64,000 nucleotides of DNA from Kribbella rubisoli (GTDB taxonomy: Bacteria > Actinomycetota > Actinomycetes > Propionibacteriales > Kribbellaceae): NCBI RefSeq assembly GCF_004217145.1, contig NZ_SHKR01000013.1, positions 620,001 to 684,000 on the forward strand, in the 5' to 3' direction. The notes below the pieces were generated by a model. The model had not been told where the DNA came from and did no database searches. It saw nothing but the letters and a program-made list of their open reading frames with translations. Each line of letters begins with the position of its first letter. Positions within the stretch are counted from its first letter, which is position 1. Positions 50,385 to 59,127 of the stretch are shown here, one piece after another. Position numbers and translations under genes: made by a program.

Positions 50385-50954
50385 ATGGGCGAGATCGCGG
50401 AGCGGTACCGGCGGCGGGCCGAGGCGTTCGAGCGGAAGGTTGCGGCCGTGGCGCCGGACCAGTGGGCGAACCAGTCGCCATGCGTGAAGTGGACCGCGCG
50501 GGACGTGGTCGAGCACATCGTCACGATGCACGGTGTGATGCTGATCCCGGTCTTCCGGAAGCTAGAGCCGGCGGATGATCCGCTGAGTGCCTTCCAGGAG
50601 GCTCGTGCCGCGATCGAGGACGTCCTCGAAGATCCCGTTGCCGCGTTGACCGAGAGCGATACGCCCGGCGGGCGGATGACGGCCGAGCAACACATCGATC
50701 AGGTGATCTCCGACGACCTCGTCCTGCACGGCTGGGATCTGGCCCGAGCGACAGGTCAGGACGAGACGATCGAGCCGGTCGACATCGAGCGACTCTGGGC
50801 GACAGCGGCAGCGATCCCGCCGGACCTGATGGCGAAGTACCGCACGCCCGGCGCGTTCGGCGAGGGCATCGAGGTGTACGGCGCCGAAGTGCCCGTCGCG
50901 CCCGACGCCCCACTCCAGGACCGCCTCCTAGCCCTCCTCGGCCGCCAGCCCTGA
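50385..50954 (+). CDS. TIGR03086-family metal-binding (mycothiol/DinB-like) protein
   Basis: A 189-residue DinB/MDMPI-type four-helix protein: IAERYRRRAEAFERKVAAVA, WANQSPCVKWTARDVVEHIV with the metal-binding His, and ISDDLVLHGWDLARATGQDE with the second His. This is the TIGR03086 family typical of actinobacteria, some of which are mycothiol-dependent enzymes. ATG 50385 is chosen over GTG 50361 as the start of the conserved helix. Confidence 0.86.
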   Translation: MGEIAERYRRRAEAFERKVAAVAPDQWANQSPCVKWTARDVVEHIVTMHGVMLIPVFRKLEPADDPLSAFQEARAAIEDVLEDPVAALTESDTPGGRMTAEQHIDQVISDDLVLHGWDLARATGQDETIEPVDIERLWATAAAIPPDLMAKYRTPGAFGEGIEVYGAEVPVAPDAPLQDRLLALLGRQP

Positions 50955-50964
50955 CCCCTCATCC

Positions 50965-51051
50965 CCGAGGTAGGTTCACCCACCTTGTTGTGGGTTCACG
51001 GGTCGCACACGGGGTGGGGAACCCACCTCGCGGTGGGTGAACCTACCTCGG
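50965..51051. terminator. large two-stem inverted repeat between convergent genes
   Basis: ccgaggtaggttcacccacc (50965-50984) pairs perfectly with 51032-51051 over 20 bases, and an inner 8-base stem gtgggttc/gaacccac (50990-50997, 51019-51026) is nested inside. It overlaps the last codons of the minus-strand glycosyltransferase gene and separates two convergent genes; a bidirectional terminator or cruciform is likely. Confidence 0.75.
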
Positions 51052-52365
51052 AGGGCGGTCGGGTCGGAGGTGGTGGGTGAGAGTGGTCGGGGCGTAGTAC
51101 GCGGTGGGGTCGGGGCAGGTGGGGGCGGCGGTGAGCTGGGCAGGGGTGGTCAGGAGTACGGCGTGACCGCGGGCGATTGCCGAGGCCAGGTACTCGTGTC
51201 CGGGCAGGTCCGCGACCGCCGTACGGCAGCCGAGCGCCATGCCCTCGAACAGCGCCGTCGTCGAGACCCCGACCTGGTACGTCGCCGTGGCGAGCAGATC
51301 GAGCGTGCTGCCGCCGGTCGACAGCTGTACGCCGGACGGGATCGTGTAGTCCTCGGGACGCTCGCTCGGGTGCAGCCGATAGACGACGTCCAGCTCGGGA
51401 TCCTCCTTCGCCACCGCATCCGCGACCTGCACGAGCTCCGCGCCGACAGTGCCTTGCGACAGGAACACCACCCGCCGCGGATCCTTCGGTCCCGGCGCCG
51501 GCAGGAACGTCGCGCCGATGACCTCGGTCCGCATCCCTGCGGGCAGGTCCGCGACGTCGGTCCAGTACGACCCGAAGCACCACAGCTCGTCCGGCTGGTC
51601 CGCGACCGTCGGCCGGCCCGGGTAGCTGTAGCCGAGGTGGAACGGGCTGATCGCGCCGTGCTGCAGCTCGACCACGCGGATCCCGAGGTCGCGAGCGGCG
51701 CCGACGATGTGCTGGTGGAAGTACGCGACGACGACGTACACGGTCTTGATCCGATGTCGCTTGAGCAGCGCGCGATACAGGGCCCGCAGTCGCAGGTGTT
51801 TCGGTACTTCGCGGGCGAGGATCGCGCCGACCGGGACGCGGACACCGGTGAGTTTCTCCAGCGCCTCGCCGATGCCTCGATCGTCGACGGTGCGCCGATG
51901 GATCGCGCCGGCCGCAGAGGTGAAGAAGTCGAGGTTCTTGCTGCCGGGGAGCGGGGTGCCGTTGATCCCCGAGTCGAGGATCAGGGCGTCGTCGCCGAGC
52001 GCTGCCCGCAGCTCGTCGGTGTAGATCTCGACACCGTTCGGTTTCCGCGGATGCGGTACGACGAGGGCGTCGTACCGGCCGGGGAACGGTGAGCGGGTGA
52101 CGATCCCGGCGACATGCTTGGCGACCAGAGCGGCCTTGTCGTACGGCGTGCGTCGTACCGGATGGGGTGCGCCGTGGATGCCGGTGCGGCGGGTCAGCTC
52201 ATGGAAGACGCGCATCCGGATGATCGGCCAGGGGTGAGCGCCTTTGGTCTGCCACTCGAGCAGCCCCAGGTCCGTCTCCACCTGCCAGATCGCCCGGCAC
52301 AGCTCCGCCACCGTCGGCCGGCCCGGGGCCGTGGCCGGACCCGTGCCGTTCCCGGTACTCGTCAT
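51043..52365 (-). CDS. surface-glycan glycosyltransferase-like protein
   Basis: A 440-residue protein without signal peptide. It has IVVPHPRKP-type stretches (DALVVPHPRKPNGVEIYTDE), a central LRALYRALLKRHRIKTVYVV, VVELQHGAISPFHLGYSYPG and YRLHPSERPEDYTIPSG, then VGVSTTALFEGMALGCRTAV. The HP-x-E and GVSTTALFE blocks resemble the nucleotide-sugar-binding part of capsule- and teichoic-type transferases (GT-B). The acceptor is unknown. The ATG 52365 lies inside the upstream GT2 gene; the N-terminal VAELCRAIWQVETDLGLLEW is conserved-looking and supports this start. Confidence 0.72.
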   Translation of the reverse strand: MTSTGNGTGPATAPGRPTVAELCRAIWQVETDLGLLEWQTKGAHPWPIIRMRVFHELTRRTGIHGAPHPVRRTPYDKAALVAKHVAGIVTRSPFPGRYDALVVPHPRKPNGVEIYTDELRAALGDDALILDSGINGTPLPGSKNLDFFTSAAGAIHRRTVDDRGIGEALEKLTGVRVPVGAILAREVPKHLRLRALYRALLKRHRIKTVYVVVAYFHQHIVGAARDLGIRVVELQHGAISPFHLGYSYPGRPTVADQPDELWCFGSYWTDVADLPAGMRTEVIGATFLPAPGPKDPRRVVFLSQGTVGAELVQVADAVAKEDPELDVVYRLHPSERPEDYTIPSGVQLSTGGSTLDLLATATYQVGVSTTALFEGMALGCRTAVADLPGHEYLASAIARGHAVLLTTPAQLTAAPTCPDPTAYYAPTTLTHHLRPDRPPR

Positions 52366-53269
52366 GGTTGATCCCTACTATCCCCGCGAGACTGCCGACG
52401 CCCGAGAAGAACCGGCGGACTGCCTTCAGCAGGTGCGTCTTCCGGCCGAGCAGCAGCCCGGCGAGGGCGAACCCGATCGCCGAGATCACCCGGGCCGAAG
52501 CATAGGCCAGCACCAGCACGTAGCTGATCGCGCCCGGGCGGATCAGCAAACGGCTGATCGTGTCGCCGGAGCCGGAGCGGAACGCACGGCGTACCAGCCA
52601 GTGCAGCGTGGTCCGGCCGACCGGCACCTCCTCGGCGATGCAGGCCTCTTCGCACCACACGATCCGGAAGCCGGCCCGGTGTACGCGGAGGAAGAAGTGC
52701 AGGTCGCTGGAGCCTGTGTAGCGGAACGCGGGATGGAATCCGGGCGTGACCGCGTGGTAGACGCGGCGGCTGACCAGCGTGTTGTTCGTGTACGCCTTGC
52801 GGAGCTCCTCGCCGGTGGTGTGCTTGCCGGTCGAGTCGTGTACGTCGCTGTAGTGGTTCCAGGGCGGGGCACCGGGCGGAAGGTTGCCCTTCACCGGCCC
52901 GGTGACGACATCGGCGCCGGTGGACTCCCACGCGTGCAGGAGCTTTCCGAGCCAGCCGGCCGGGGCGGTCTCGTCGTCGTCCACGAAGATCAGGGCGTCG
53001 TCGTTCCAGCACAGCTCGACCGATTTCTCCCGCGCGAAAGGGATCCCCGGCTCCGGTTCGACCACCGATTGAATCGGGTACGGCGTACCGGCGCCGAACT
53101 CCTCCAGCACCGCCGCCGCCGACCCGTCCGCGTCGTTGTCCACCACCACGATCCGGATCGCATAATCCGAATCCGCGGGCAGTTCCTGAGCCTGCAAACT
53201 GGTCAATAACCCCCGCAACAGAGCAGGTCGCCTGAAGGTAATCACCGCAATGGCGACACTGGTGCTCAT
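52199..53269 (-). CDS. family 2 glycosyltransferase
   Basis: A 356-residue GT2 enzyme: AIAVITFRRPALLRGLLTSL at the N terminus, VVVDNDADGSAAAVLEEF, DALIFVDDDETAPAGWLGKL with the DxD motif, and a C-terminal hydrophobic stretch (AISYVLVLAYASARVISAIG, and a second one after it). It would transfer a sugar to a surface glycan or lipid. ATG 53269 is chosen. The last 55 residues overlap the next gene by 167 bases and are Gly/Ala/Arg-rich, so an ancestral stop near 52360 was probably lost. Confidence 0.85.
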   Translation of the reverse strand: MSTSVAIAVITFRRPALLRGLLTSLQAQELPADSDYAIRIVVVDNDADGSAAAVLEEFGAGTPYPIQSVVEPEPGIPFAREKSVELCWNDDALIFVDDDETAPAGWLGKLLHAWESTGADVVTGPVKGNLPPGAPPWNHYSDVHDSTGKHTTGEELRKAYTNNTLVSRRVYHAVTPGFHPAFRYTGSSDLHFFLRVHRAGFRIVWCEEACIAEEVPVGRTTLHWLVRRAFRSGSGDTISRLLIRPGAISYVLVLAYASARVISAIGFALAGLLLGRKTHLLKAVRRFFSGVGSLAGIVGINHDEYRERHGSGHGPGPADGGGAVPGDLAGGDGPGAARVADQRRSPLADHPDARLP

Positions 53270-53324
53270 GGCGCCCGAGACTATCGGTCCCCACCAACCG
53301 GCGCCCATCCAACCTTCAGGTGGG

Positions 53325-53664
53325 TCAAGCGTCGGATGGGCCGGGTTCCCAGCCGATTGATTGGGACCAGGCGTCGGCCCGGCGGATGGTTTGCCAGAAC
53401 CAGGGGAGTTTGGCGTCGCGGAGCAGCAGCGGGAACTGCTGGGAGAAGCTGCCGAGCTTGCGGACGTGGATGTGGGTCCGGGGCGCACCGGCCGGCTCGC
53501 GGAAGCTGGATGTCGACGATCGGCTTGGCGGCGAGATCCGGTACGGCGGTGGAGCCGATGTGGTCGATCCGGAGCGCGACGTCCCCGAGCGCGTCACGCA
53601 GCCCGCGGCCGAGGTCGGCGAACCGGTCCGCCCACGCCGCGTCGTACGACTCGATCCGGATCAC
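53325..53664 (-). pseudogene. decayed GrpB/UPF0157 gene
   Basis: The N-terminal part (ATG 53664) reads IRIESYDAAWADRFADLGRG, ALRIDHIGSTAVPDLAAKPI and VDIQLP, the start of GrpB-family nucleotidyltransferase-like proteins. After about 53504 the family match moves to another frame: FREPAGAPRTHIHVRKLGSF and SQQFPLLLRD, then AKLPWFWQTIRRADAWSQSI and GWEPGPSDA, which is the normal C terminus. About 30 codons are lost at the frame change and more between LLRD and AKLP. It cannot make a normal protein. Confidence 0.8.
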
Positions 53665-53798
53665 GTCTGCGAAAGTACCGCTCGACCGGTCTGAATTGCA
53701 GGAAGTTGCAGAACCTGTAACGCCGACTGAGATTCGCCCGATTTACGGCCGGGGCCACATCTGGCCCGATCCGCCCTTATGAGGTCTTGGGAGTTGCG

Positions 53799-56678
53799 GT
53801 GTTGCGTAAGGCGCATTTCCTGCGGCTGGCTCTGCCGGCTGCGCTGGTTGCGGGGTCAGTCGTGGTGGTTACCGGTTCATCCGGTAACGCTGCGGTGTCC
53901 GCCGAGCCGAATGTGCGGCAGGCGAAGTTCCAGCCTGCCGAGGCGAGCGGTCCGAAGTACGACCCGAAGTCGGTGATCGTGCAGTTCAAGCCGAAGGCGA
54001 CGACCTCGGCCCGCAAGGCTGCGGTGGCCAAGGTCAAGGGGACGCCCGACGTGTCCGTCACCGCGGACGTCGTCAAGGTCACCGGTGACACCCCGGCGCC
54101 CGAGCTGCTGAAGAAGTTCAAGGCCGATCCGTCGGTGGAGCTAGCCTCGCTGAACTACTTCCGGCAGAAGTCCGCCATCCCGAACGACTGGCTGTACGCG
54201 AACTACCAGAAGTACCTGTCGACCGTCCGCGTCGACAAGGCCTGGGACCTCTCGAAGAGCGCCGGCAATCAGACGATCGGTGTTCTCGACACCGGCGTCG
54301 ACGCCGGCCACCCGGACCTCGCCGGTCACCTGCTGCCCGGCTACAACACCTTCAACACCGCACTGCCGCCGAACGACGGCGACGGCCACGGTACGGCGAC
54401 CACCGGCATCATCGCGGCCGGCACGTCCAACAGCCTCGGCATCGCGGGCGTCGCGTGGAACGCGAAGGTCCGTCCGGTCAAGGTCCTCGACGACACCGGC
54501 TCGGGCGACGACACGAACGTGATCAACGGCATCAACTGGGCGGTCAAGAACGGCGTCCGGGTGATCAACATGTCGCTCGGCGGCGAGGGCGACGACCCGA
54601 TCCTGCACACCGCGATCCAGAACGCGGTCGCCAAGGGCGTCGTACTGGTCGCGGCGGCCGGCAACACCGGTGACTCGTCGCTGCACTATCCGGCGGCGTA
54701 CCCGGAGGTCCTGTCGGTCGGCGCGACGAACGCGGCCGGCGTACTGACCAGCTTCAGCACGTACGGCGACTCCGTCGACCTCGCCGCCCCGGGCTACGAC
54801 ATCACCAGCACCTCGCCCCGCGCCGGAACCCCGGCCGGCTACGAGCCGTACTTCCTCGGTCTCGCCGGTACGTCGTTCTCCTCGCCGATCGTTGCCGGCG
54901 TCGCCGCGCTGGTCCGCAACAAGTGGCCGACGTTCACCCCTGCGCAGGTCATGGCCCGCCTCAAGGCCACCGCCCGCGACGCCGGCCCCCGCGGCAACGA
55001 CCCGTACTACGGCGCCGGCATCCTCGACGCCTACGCCGCCCTCGGCGGGGCACCGACCACCGACTTCGCCATGGGCGCTGCCGACAAGAACGACCAGCCG
55101 GCCCGGGCGGGCGAGCTGATCGCCGGGGTCGCGGCCTCGGGGACGATCAGCGTCGAAGGTGATGTCGACTGGTACAAGATCCCGGCCGTGGGCGCCCACC
55201 AGGTGCGCATCGACGTCACCGGAGCGATGTTCGACTCCGGCACCTACGCACAGAACTTCGGGCCGGTCGTCTCGGCGTACGACGCCGACCTCAAGCCGCT
55301 GGCGTTCGTCCAGAAGCCGGAGCCGCCGGTGGACAGCGACGGGTACGAGATCCCGCAGGCGTTGACCGCCAGCACCTACGCCACGCTGCCGGACGCGACC
55401 AGCTACATCTCGGTCCGGAACGCCAACGGGTCCCGCGACAGCCGCGCGTACTCGATCAAGGTCACCAACGCCAGCGGCAACGTGGGCACTGCGCCGATCC
55501 CCGCCTACCCGGTTAGCGACGTGGTGCCTGGGGACCTGTCCTCCGGTGTCTCGGTCCTTGCCAAGCCCACCGTCACCTTCCCGCGGAACGTCGACGAGAA
55601 CAGCGTCACCAACGGCGGAGTGAAACTGCTCAACGGCAAGACCGGTGCGGTGATCCCGGCGACCGTCACCTACGACCACGACATCCGCCGGGCGGAGATC
55701 TCGCCCGCGTCCCCGTTGGCTGAGGCCACGCCGTTCCGGATCGTCGCCGACGGTGTCGTCTCGCTCGATCCCACGGTGCCGATGGTGCCGTTCACCTCGG
55801 TGTTCAGTACGGAGGATCTCCTTCCGCAGCCGGTGCAACTCGTCGGGGTCGGCGCCTACCTGGCCGCCAACCTGTCGTGGACGATCCCGCCGACCACGGA
55901 CCTCGATCAGGTGATCATCCGCCGTAACGTCGGCAGCAAGGCGCCGACGCCGACCACCGGGACGCTCGTGTACGCGGGCACGGGGAGCGCGGTGAAGGAC
56001 ACCGGGCTGGCGCAAGGTACGACGTACACGTATGCCGCCTGGATCAAGGACCGTGCCGGGCACTACAGCGCCAAGACCGCGGTGAAGCAGTTGCTGGGGA
56101 TGAAGTCGGGCATCAGCGTGACGTCGACGCTGATCAACTACGGCGGCTCGATCACGCTCAAGGGCAGCACGCTGCGGATCGACAACCTGGCGTACGCCGG
56201 GTTGCCCGTGAACGTCTATGTCCGGCCGAAGAACGCGTCGAAGTTCACCTTGCTGGCGGCGCTCAAGACGTCGTCGACCGGGACGCTGTCGATGACGCAC
56301 AAGCCGCTCGTATCGTCGGTCTACATGCTGACGTTCCCGGGCAACGGGATCCTGATGGGCACCCGTACCGCCGACGTCACCGTCCAGGTCAGGCCGACGA
56401 TCTCCGCCACTGTGTCGCCGGCGTCGATCCGGCTCGGCGGGACGACCGCGTTCAGCGGGTACGTCGCTCCGGCGCACTACGGCCAGACGGTCTACCTGCA
56501 GCAGTACGGCAGCAAGGTCTGGAAGTCGATCGCCTCGGTCAAGCTCAGCACCTCCGGCAAGTACGCCTTCGGCATCAAGCCGGCCGTTCGCGGCCAGATC
56601 GCCTATCGCGTCTACTTCCCCGGCGATGCCGATCACGCCCCGGCGTACACCGTCAACAAGATCGTCACCATCAGCTGA
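53799..56678 (+). CDS. secreted subtilisin-like serine protease (S8) with C-terminal Ig-like repeats
   Basis: A 959-residue exported protease. The signal peptide is FLRLALPAALVAGSVVVVTG. An inhibitor-like propeptide (about 45-125) precedes the S8 domain with Asp164 (IGVLDTGVDAGHPDLAG), His197 (GDGHGTATTGIIA) and Ser359 (GTSFSSPIVAGVAALV). About residues 420-560 are a pre-peptidase C-type beta domain, then Ig-like/Big-type modules (VVPGDLSSGVSVLAKPTVTF) and, from about 760, repeats with SGISVTSTLINYGGSITLKG and ATVSPASIRLGGTTAFSGYV. It probably digests external protein. GTG 53799 with gggag is preferred over TTG 53787. Confidence 0.9.
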   Translation: MLRKAHFLRLALPAALVAGSVVVVTGSSGNAAVSAEPNVRQAKFQPAEASGPKYDPKSVIVQFKPKATTSARKAAVAKVKGTPDVSVTADVVKVTGDTPAPELLKKFKADPSVELASLNYFRQKSAIPNDWLYANYQKYLSTVRVDKAWDLSKSAGNQTIGVLDTGVDAGHPDLAGHLLPGYNTFNTALPPNDGDGHGTATTGIIAAGTSNSLGIAGVAWNAKVRPVKVLDDTGSGDDTNVINGINWAVKNGVRVINMSLGGEGDDPILHTAIQNAVAKGVVLVAAAGNTGDSSLHYPAAYPEVLSVGATNAAGVLTSFSTYGDSVDLAAPGYDITSTSPRAGTPAGYEPYFLGLAGTSFSSPIVAGVAALVRNKWPTFTPAQVMARLKATARDAGPRGNDPYYGAGILDAYAALGGAPTTDFAMGAADKNDQPARAGELIAGVAASGTISVEGDVDWYKIPAVGAHQVRIDVTGAMFDSGTYAQNFGPVVSAYDADLKPLAFVQKPEPPVDSDGYEIPQALTASTYATLPDATSYISVRNANGSRDSRAYSIKVTNASGNVGTAPIPAYPVSDVVPGDLSSGVSVLAKPTVTFPRNVDENSVTNGGVKLLNGKTGAVIPATVTYDHDIRRAEISPASPLAEATPFRIVADGVVSLDPTVPMVPFTSVFSTEDLLPQPVQLVGVGAYLAANLSWTIPPTTDLDQVIIRRNVGSKAPTPTTGTLVYAGTGSAVKDTGLAQGTTYTYAAWIKDRAGHYSAKTAVKQLLGMKSGISVTSTLINYGGSITLKGSTLRIDNLAYAGLPVNVYVRPKNASKFTLLAALKTSSTGTLSMTHKPLVSSVYMLTFPGNGILMGTRTADVTVQVRPTISATVSPASIRLGGTTAFSGYVAPAHYGQTVYLQQYGSKVWKSIASVKLSTSGKYAFGIKPAVRGQIAYRVYFPGDADHAPAYTVNKIVTIS

Positions 56679-56686
56679 CGTCAACG

Positions 56687-56734
56687 AGCTGGGGAGGATC
56701 CTGTTCCGATTCGGGGGCAGGATCCTCCCCAGCT
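56687..56734. terminator. strong terminator after the subtilase gene
   Basis: A 17-base perfect inverted repeat, agctggggaggatcctg (56687-56703) against 56718-56734, nine bases after the stop, followed by tcattt. It insulates the protease from the TetR gene. Confidence 0.85.
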
Positions 56735-56747
56735 TCATTTCCCGGGG

Positions 56748-56765
56748 CTGTACCTGTGGGTACAG
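56748..56765. promoter_or_regulatory. operator palindrome of the TetR/F420 operon
   Basis: ctgtacc-tgtg-ggtacag, a seven-base inverted repeat with four-base centre, ends seven bases upstream of the GTG of the TetR gene. A site here would block initiation, so autorepression by the encoded protein is likely. Confidence 0.6.
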
Positions 56766-56772
56766 TGGGCGG

Positions 56773-57336
56773 GTGGAGACGGTGGAGCGGTTGATTCGAA
56801 GTACCCAGGAGTTGTTGTGGGAGCGGGGGTACGTGGGGACCTCGCCGAAGGCGATTCAGCGGGCCGCCGATGCCGGGCAGGGGAGTATGTATCACCACTT
56901 CGCCGGGAAGGCGGAGTTGGCGAAGGCTGCTATCGAGCGGTCGGGGGCCGAACTCAGGGCTGCCGCAGATGCTCAGCTGACCGGCGAAGGGTCGGCAAGT
57001 GCGCGGATCGCCGGGTATCTCGAGCGGGAGCGGGACGTGCTCAAGGGATGCCAGGTCGGCCGGCTGACCGCGGATCCTGACGTGATTGCCGATCCGATGT
57101 TGCGGGCACCGGTTGCCGAGACATTCGAGTGGTTGCGGAAGCGGCTGGCCGAGGTAGTTGCGGAGGGCAAGCGTTCGGGTGAGTATCCGGACTCGCTGGA
57201 TCCGCAGCGGATCGCGGCGACGGTGGCGGCGGTGCTGCAAGGTGGATACGTGCTTGCTCGGGCGGCCGGTTCGTCGGAGCCGTTCGAGTTGGCTGTTCAG
57301 GGATTGATCGACTTGTTGCCGGAGGCTACGAAGTGA
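56773..57336 (+). CDS. TetR-family regulator
   Basis: A 187-residue repressor: VETVERLIRSTQELLWERGY, SPKAIQRAADAGQGSMYHHF and AGKAELAKAAIERSG form the helix-turn-helix; the C-terminal domain belongs to the group with GCQVGRLTADPDVIADPMLR. GTG 56773 is used; the frame is open farther upstream, through the terminator, but without a start context. It overlaps the F420 enzyme gene by four bases, so both are made together. Confidence 0.9.
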   Translation: METVERLIRSTQELLWERGYVGTSPKAIQRAADAGQGSMYHHFAGKAELAKAAIERSGAELRAAADAQLTGEGSASARIAGYLERERDVLKGCQVGRLTADPDVIADPMLRAPVAETFEWLRKRLAEVVAEGKRSGEYPDSLDPQRIAATVAAVLQGGYVLARAAGSSEPFELAVQGLIDLLPEATK

Positions 57337-58190
57337 AGATCGGTGCGGTGTTCCCCCAGCTCGAGATCGGCGCGGATCCGACGGTCGTGCGCGACTGGAC
57401 GACGACCGTGGAGCAGGCCGGGTACAACCATGTGCTCGCCTACGACCACGTGCTCGGCGCGGATCCCGCGAACCGTCCGGGCTGGACCGGGTACACCGAC
57501 AAGTCCTTGTTCCACGAGGTTTTCGTGCTGTTCGGGTACATGGCGGCGATCACCACCAAGCTCGAGCTCGTGACCGGCGTACTCGTCCTGCCGCAACGGC
57601 AGACGGCGCTGGTGGCGAAGCAGGCCGCCGAGGTCGACGTACTGAGCGGTGGGCGGCTGCGGCTCGGTGTCGGCATCGGGTGGAACCAGGTCGAGTACCA
57701 GGCGCTCGGCGTGCCGTTCAAACAGCGTGGAGCGCTTCTGGAGGAGCAGGTCGACGTACTGCGCAAACTCTGGGCCGAGCCGGTGATCTCGTACGACGGC
57801 AAGTACCACGAGATCGTCGAGGCCGGCCTGAATCCGTTACCCGCGCGCCAGATCCCGATCTGGTTCGGCGGCACCGCAGACGCGGTACTCCGCCGTACGG
57901 GCCGAATCGGCGACGGCTGGATGCCGCAGTCTGCGCCCGACGATCGGGCCCGACAGCAGATCGCGATGATCCGCGAAGCCGCGGAGGCAGCAGGCCGTGA
58001 TCCGCAGTCCGTCGGCATCGAGGCGCGACTCACCCTCGCCGCCGTACCCGAGCAGGACTGGCCCGCCTTCGCCGACGCCTGGCGCGACCTAGGCGCCACC
58101 CACCTCTGCATCAACACCATGAACCTAGGCCTGGCCACACCGCATGACCACGCCAAGGTCCTCGCCGAAGTCCTCCCAAAACTCACCTGA
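57333..58190 (+). CDS. LLM-class F420-dependent oxidoreductase
   Basis: A 285-residue luciferase-like TIM-barrel protein of the TIGR03619 type: MKIGAVFPQLEIGADPTVVR, NHVLAYDHVLGADPANRPGW, VTGVLVLPQRQTALVAKQAA and GGRLRLGVGIGWNQVEYQAL. It would use cofactor F420. The GTG 57333 overlaps the TetR stop (GTGA), so the repressor and enzyme are translationally coupled; the regulator probably senses the enzyme's substrate. Confidence 0.92.
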   Translation: MKIGAVFPQLEIGADPTVVRDWTTTVEQAGYNHVLAYDHVLGADPANRPGWTGYTDKSLFHEVFVLFGYMAAITTKLELVTGVLVLPQRQTALVAKQAAEVDVLSGGRLRLGVGIGWNQVEYQALGVPFKQRGALLEEQVDVLRKLWAEPVISYDGKYHEIVEAGLNPLPARQIPIWFGGTADAVLRRTGRIGDGWMPQSAPDDRARQQIAMIREAAEAAGRDPQSVGIEARLTLAAVPEQDWPAFADAWRDLGATHLCINTMNLGLATPHDHAKVLAEVLPKLT

Positions 58191-58269
58191 CAACCCCAAA
58201 AGGTATCTCCCGCGACCTCCCGAGCATCCGAGCAGGTAAGGGGAGTCTCGTCAGGGAGAGGGGACAGCC

Positions 58270-59127
58270 ATGTCCGCCGAGAACGATTTCGAGAAGAGGA
58301 CCTACAACTACCTACGGCTCGCGATGATCGCGGTTCTGATTCTGCTCGCCGTGGCGATCCTGCGGGAGCGCAGCAAGGCCAAGGACTGCTGGCAGGGCTC
58401 GATCAGTGCGTACTACTACACGCCGGTGCACGCGGTGTTCATCGGTGCGCTGGTCACGGTCGGCGCCTGCATGATCGTCCTGAAAGGCGCAACGACTCTC
58501 AAGGACGTGCTGCTGAACCTCGGCGGCCTGCTCGCCCCGGTGGTTGCCTTCGTGCCGACCCCGAACGCCGGCAGTTGCTCGTCCGCAGAGATCGTTTCGC
58601 GCCGCGCGGCGGTGGACATCGCCAACAACATGTTCGCGTACTTCGTCGTCGGAGGAGTCGCACTCCTGGGCGCGCTGCTCATCGGGCTGACCGCGAAGGG
58701 CAAATCCAGGTGGGGCCGGGAACAGGCCGTAGGGTTTGTCGCTTCCGTGGTGCTCTGGCTGGCGGGGATCGTCTGGCTCAAGGCCGATCCGGGCAGCTTC
58801 AACCGCAATGCGCACTACACCGCGGCCGCGCTCCTGTTCGCGGCCATCATCGGCATCGTTTTCATGAGTGCACTGGGCAAGCGTCACGAACCGGTCGCCG
58901 GGGCGCGGGAGCGGAGGAACTTCGCCCGCGCCTACGGGGTGATCGCGGCCTCGATGCTCGTGTGCCTGGTCATTGGACTCATCGCCAGGTCGTCGGGGAT
59001 CCTCTGGATCGAGACTGCTCTACTCGGACTCTTCCTGCTGTACTGGGTGCTTCGGACTGCCGAACAATGGCGCGCGGACACGGAGGTCGCCCCGGAGGGC
59101 GAAGCGGAGGAGCTCAAGGCGGAATGA
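58270..59127 (+). CDS. polytopic membrane protein, unknown
   Basis: A 285-residue protein with about seven hydrophobic segments, starting after a short cytoplasmic stretch (LRLAMIAVLILLAVAILRER, AVFIGALVTVGACMIVLKGA, FAYFVVGGVALLGALLIGL, ASMLVCLVIGLIARSSG). The motif CWQGSISAYYYTPVHAVFIG between helices 1 and 2 is the most distinctive and suggests a small-ligand or channel family; a Cys pair is present there and in AGSCSSAE. No function is known. The acidic C-terminal tail overlaps the HD gene start (ATGA). Confidence 0.7.
   Translation: MSAENDFEKRTYNYLRLAMIAVLILLAVAILRERSKAKDCWQGSISAYYYTPVHAVFIGALVTVGACMIVLKGATTLKDVLLNLGGLLAPVVAFVPTPNAGSCSSAEIVSRRAAVDIANNMFAYFVVGGVALLGALLIGLTAKGKSRWGREQAVGFVASVVLWLAGIVWLKADPGSFNRNAHYTAAALLFAAIIGIVFMSALGKRHEPVAGARERRNFARAYGVIAASMLVCLVIGLIARSSGILWIETALLGLFLLYWVLRTAEQWRADTEVAPEGEAEELKAE

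Noticed and set aside
54141..56738. An 865-residue minus-strand open frame.
   Set aside because: Shadow of the subtilase gene; composition is Arg/Gly/Val-rich and there is no ribosome-binding site or recognisable motif.
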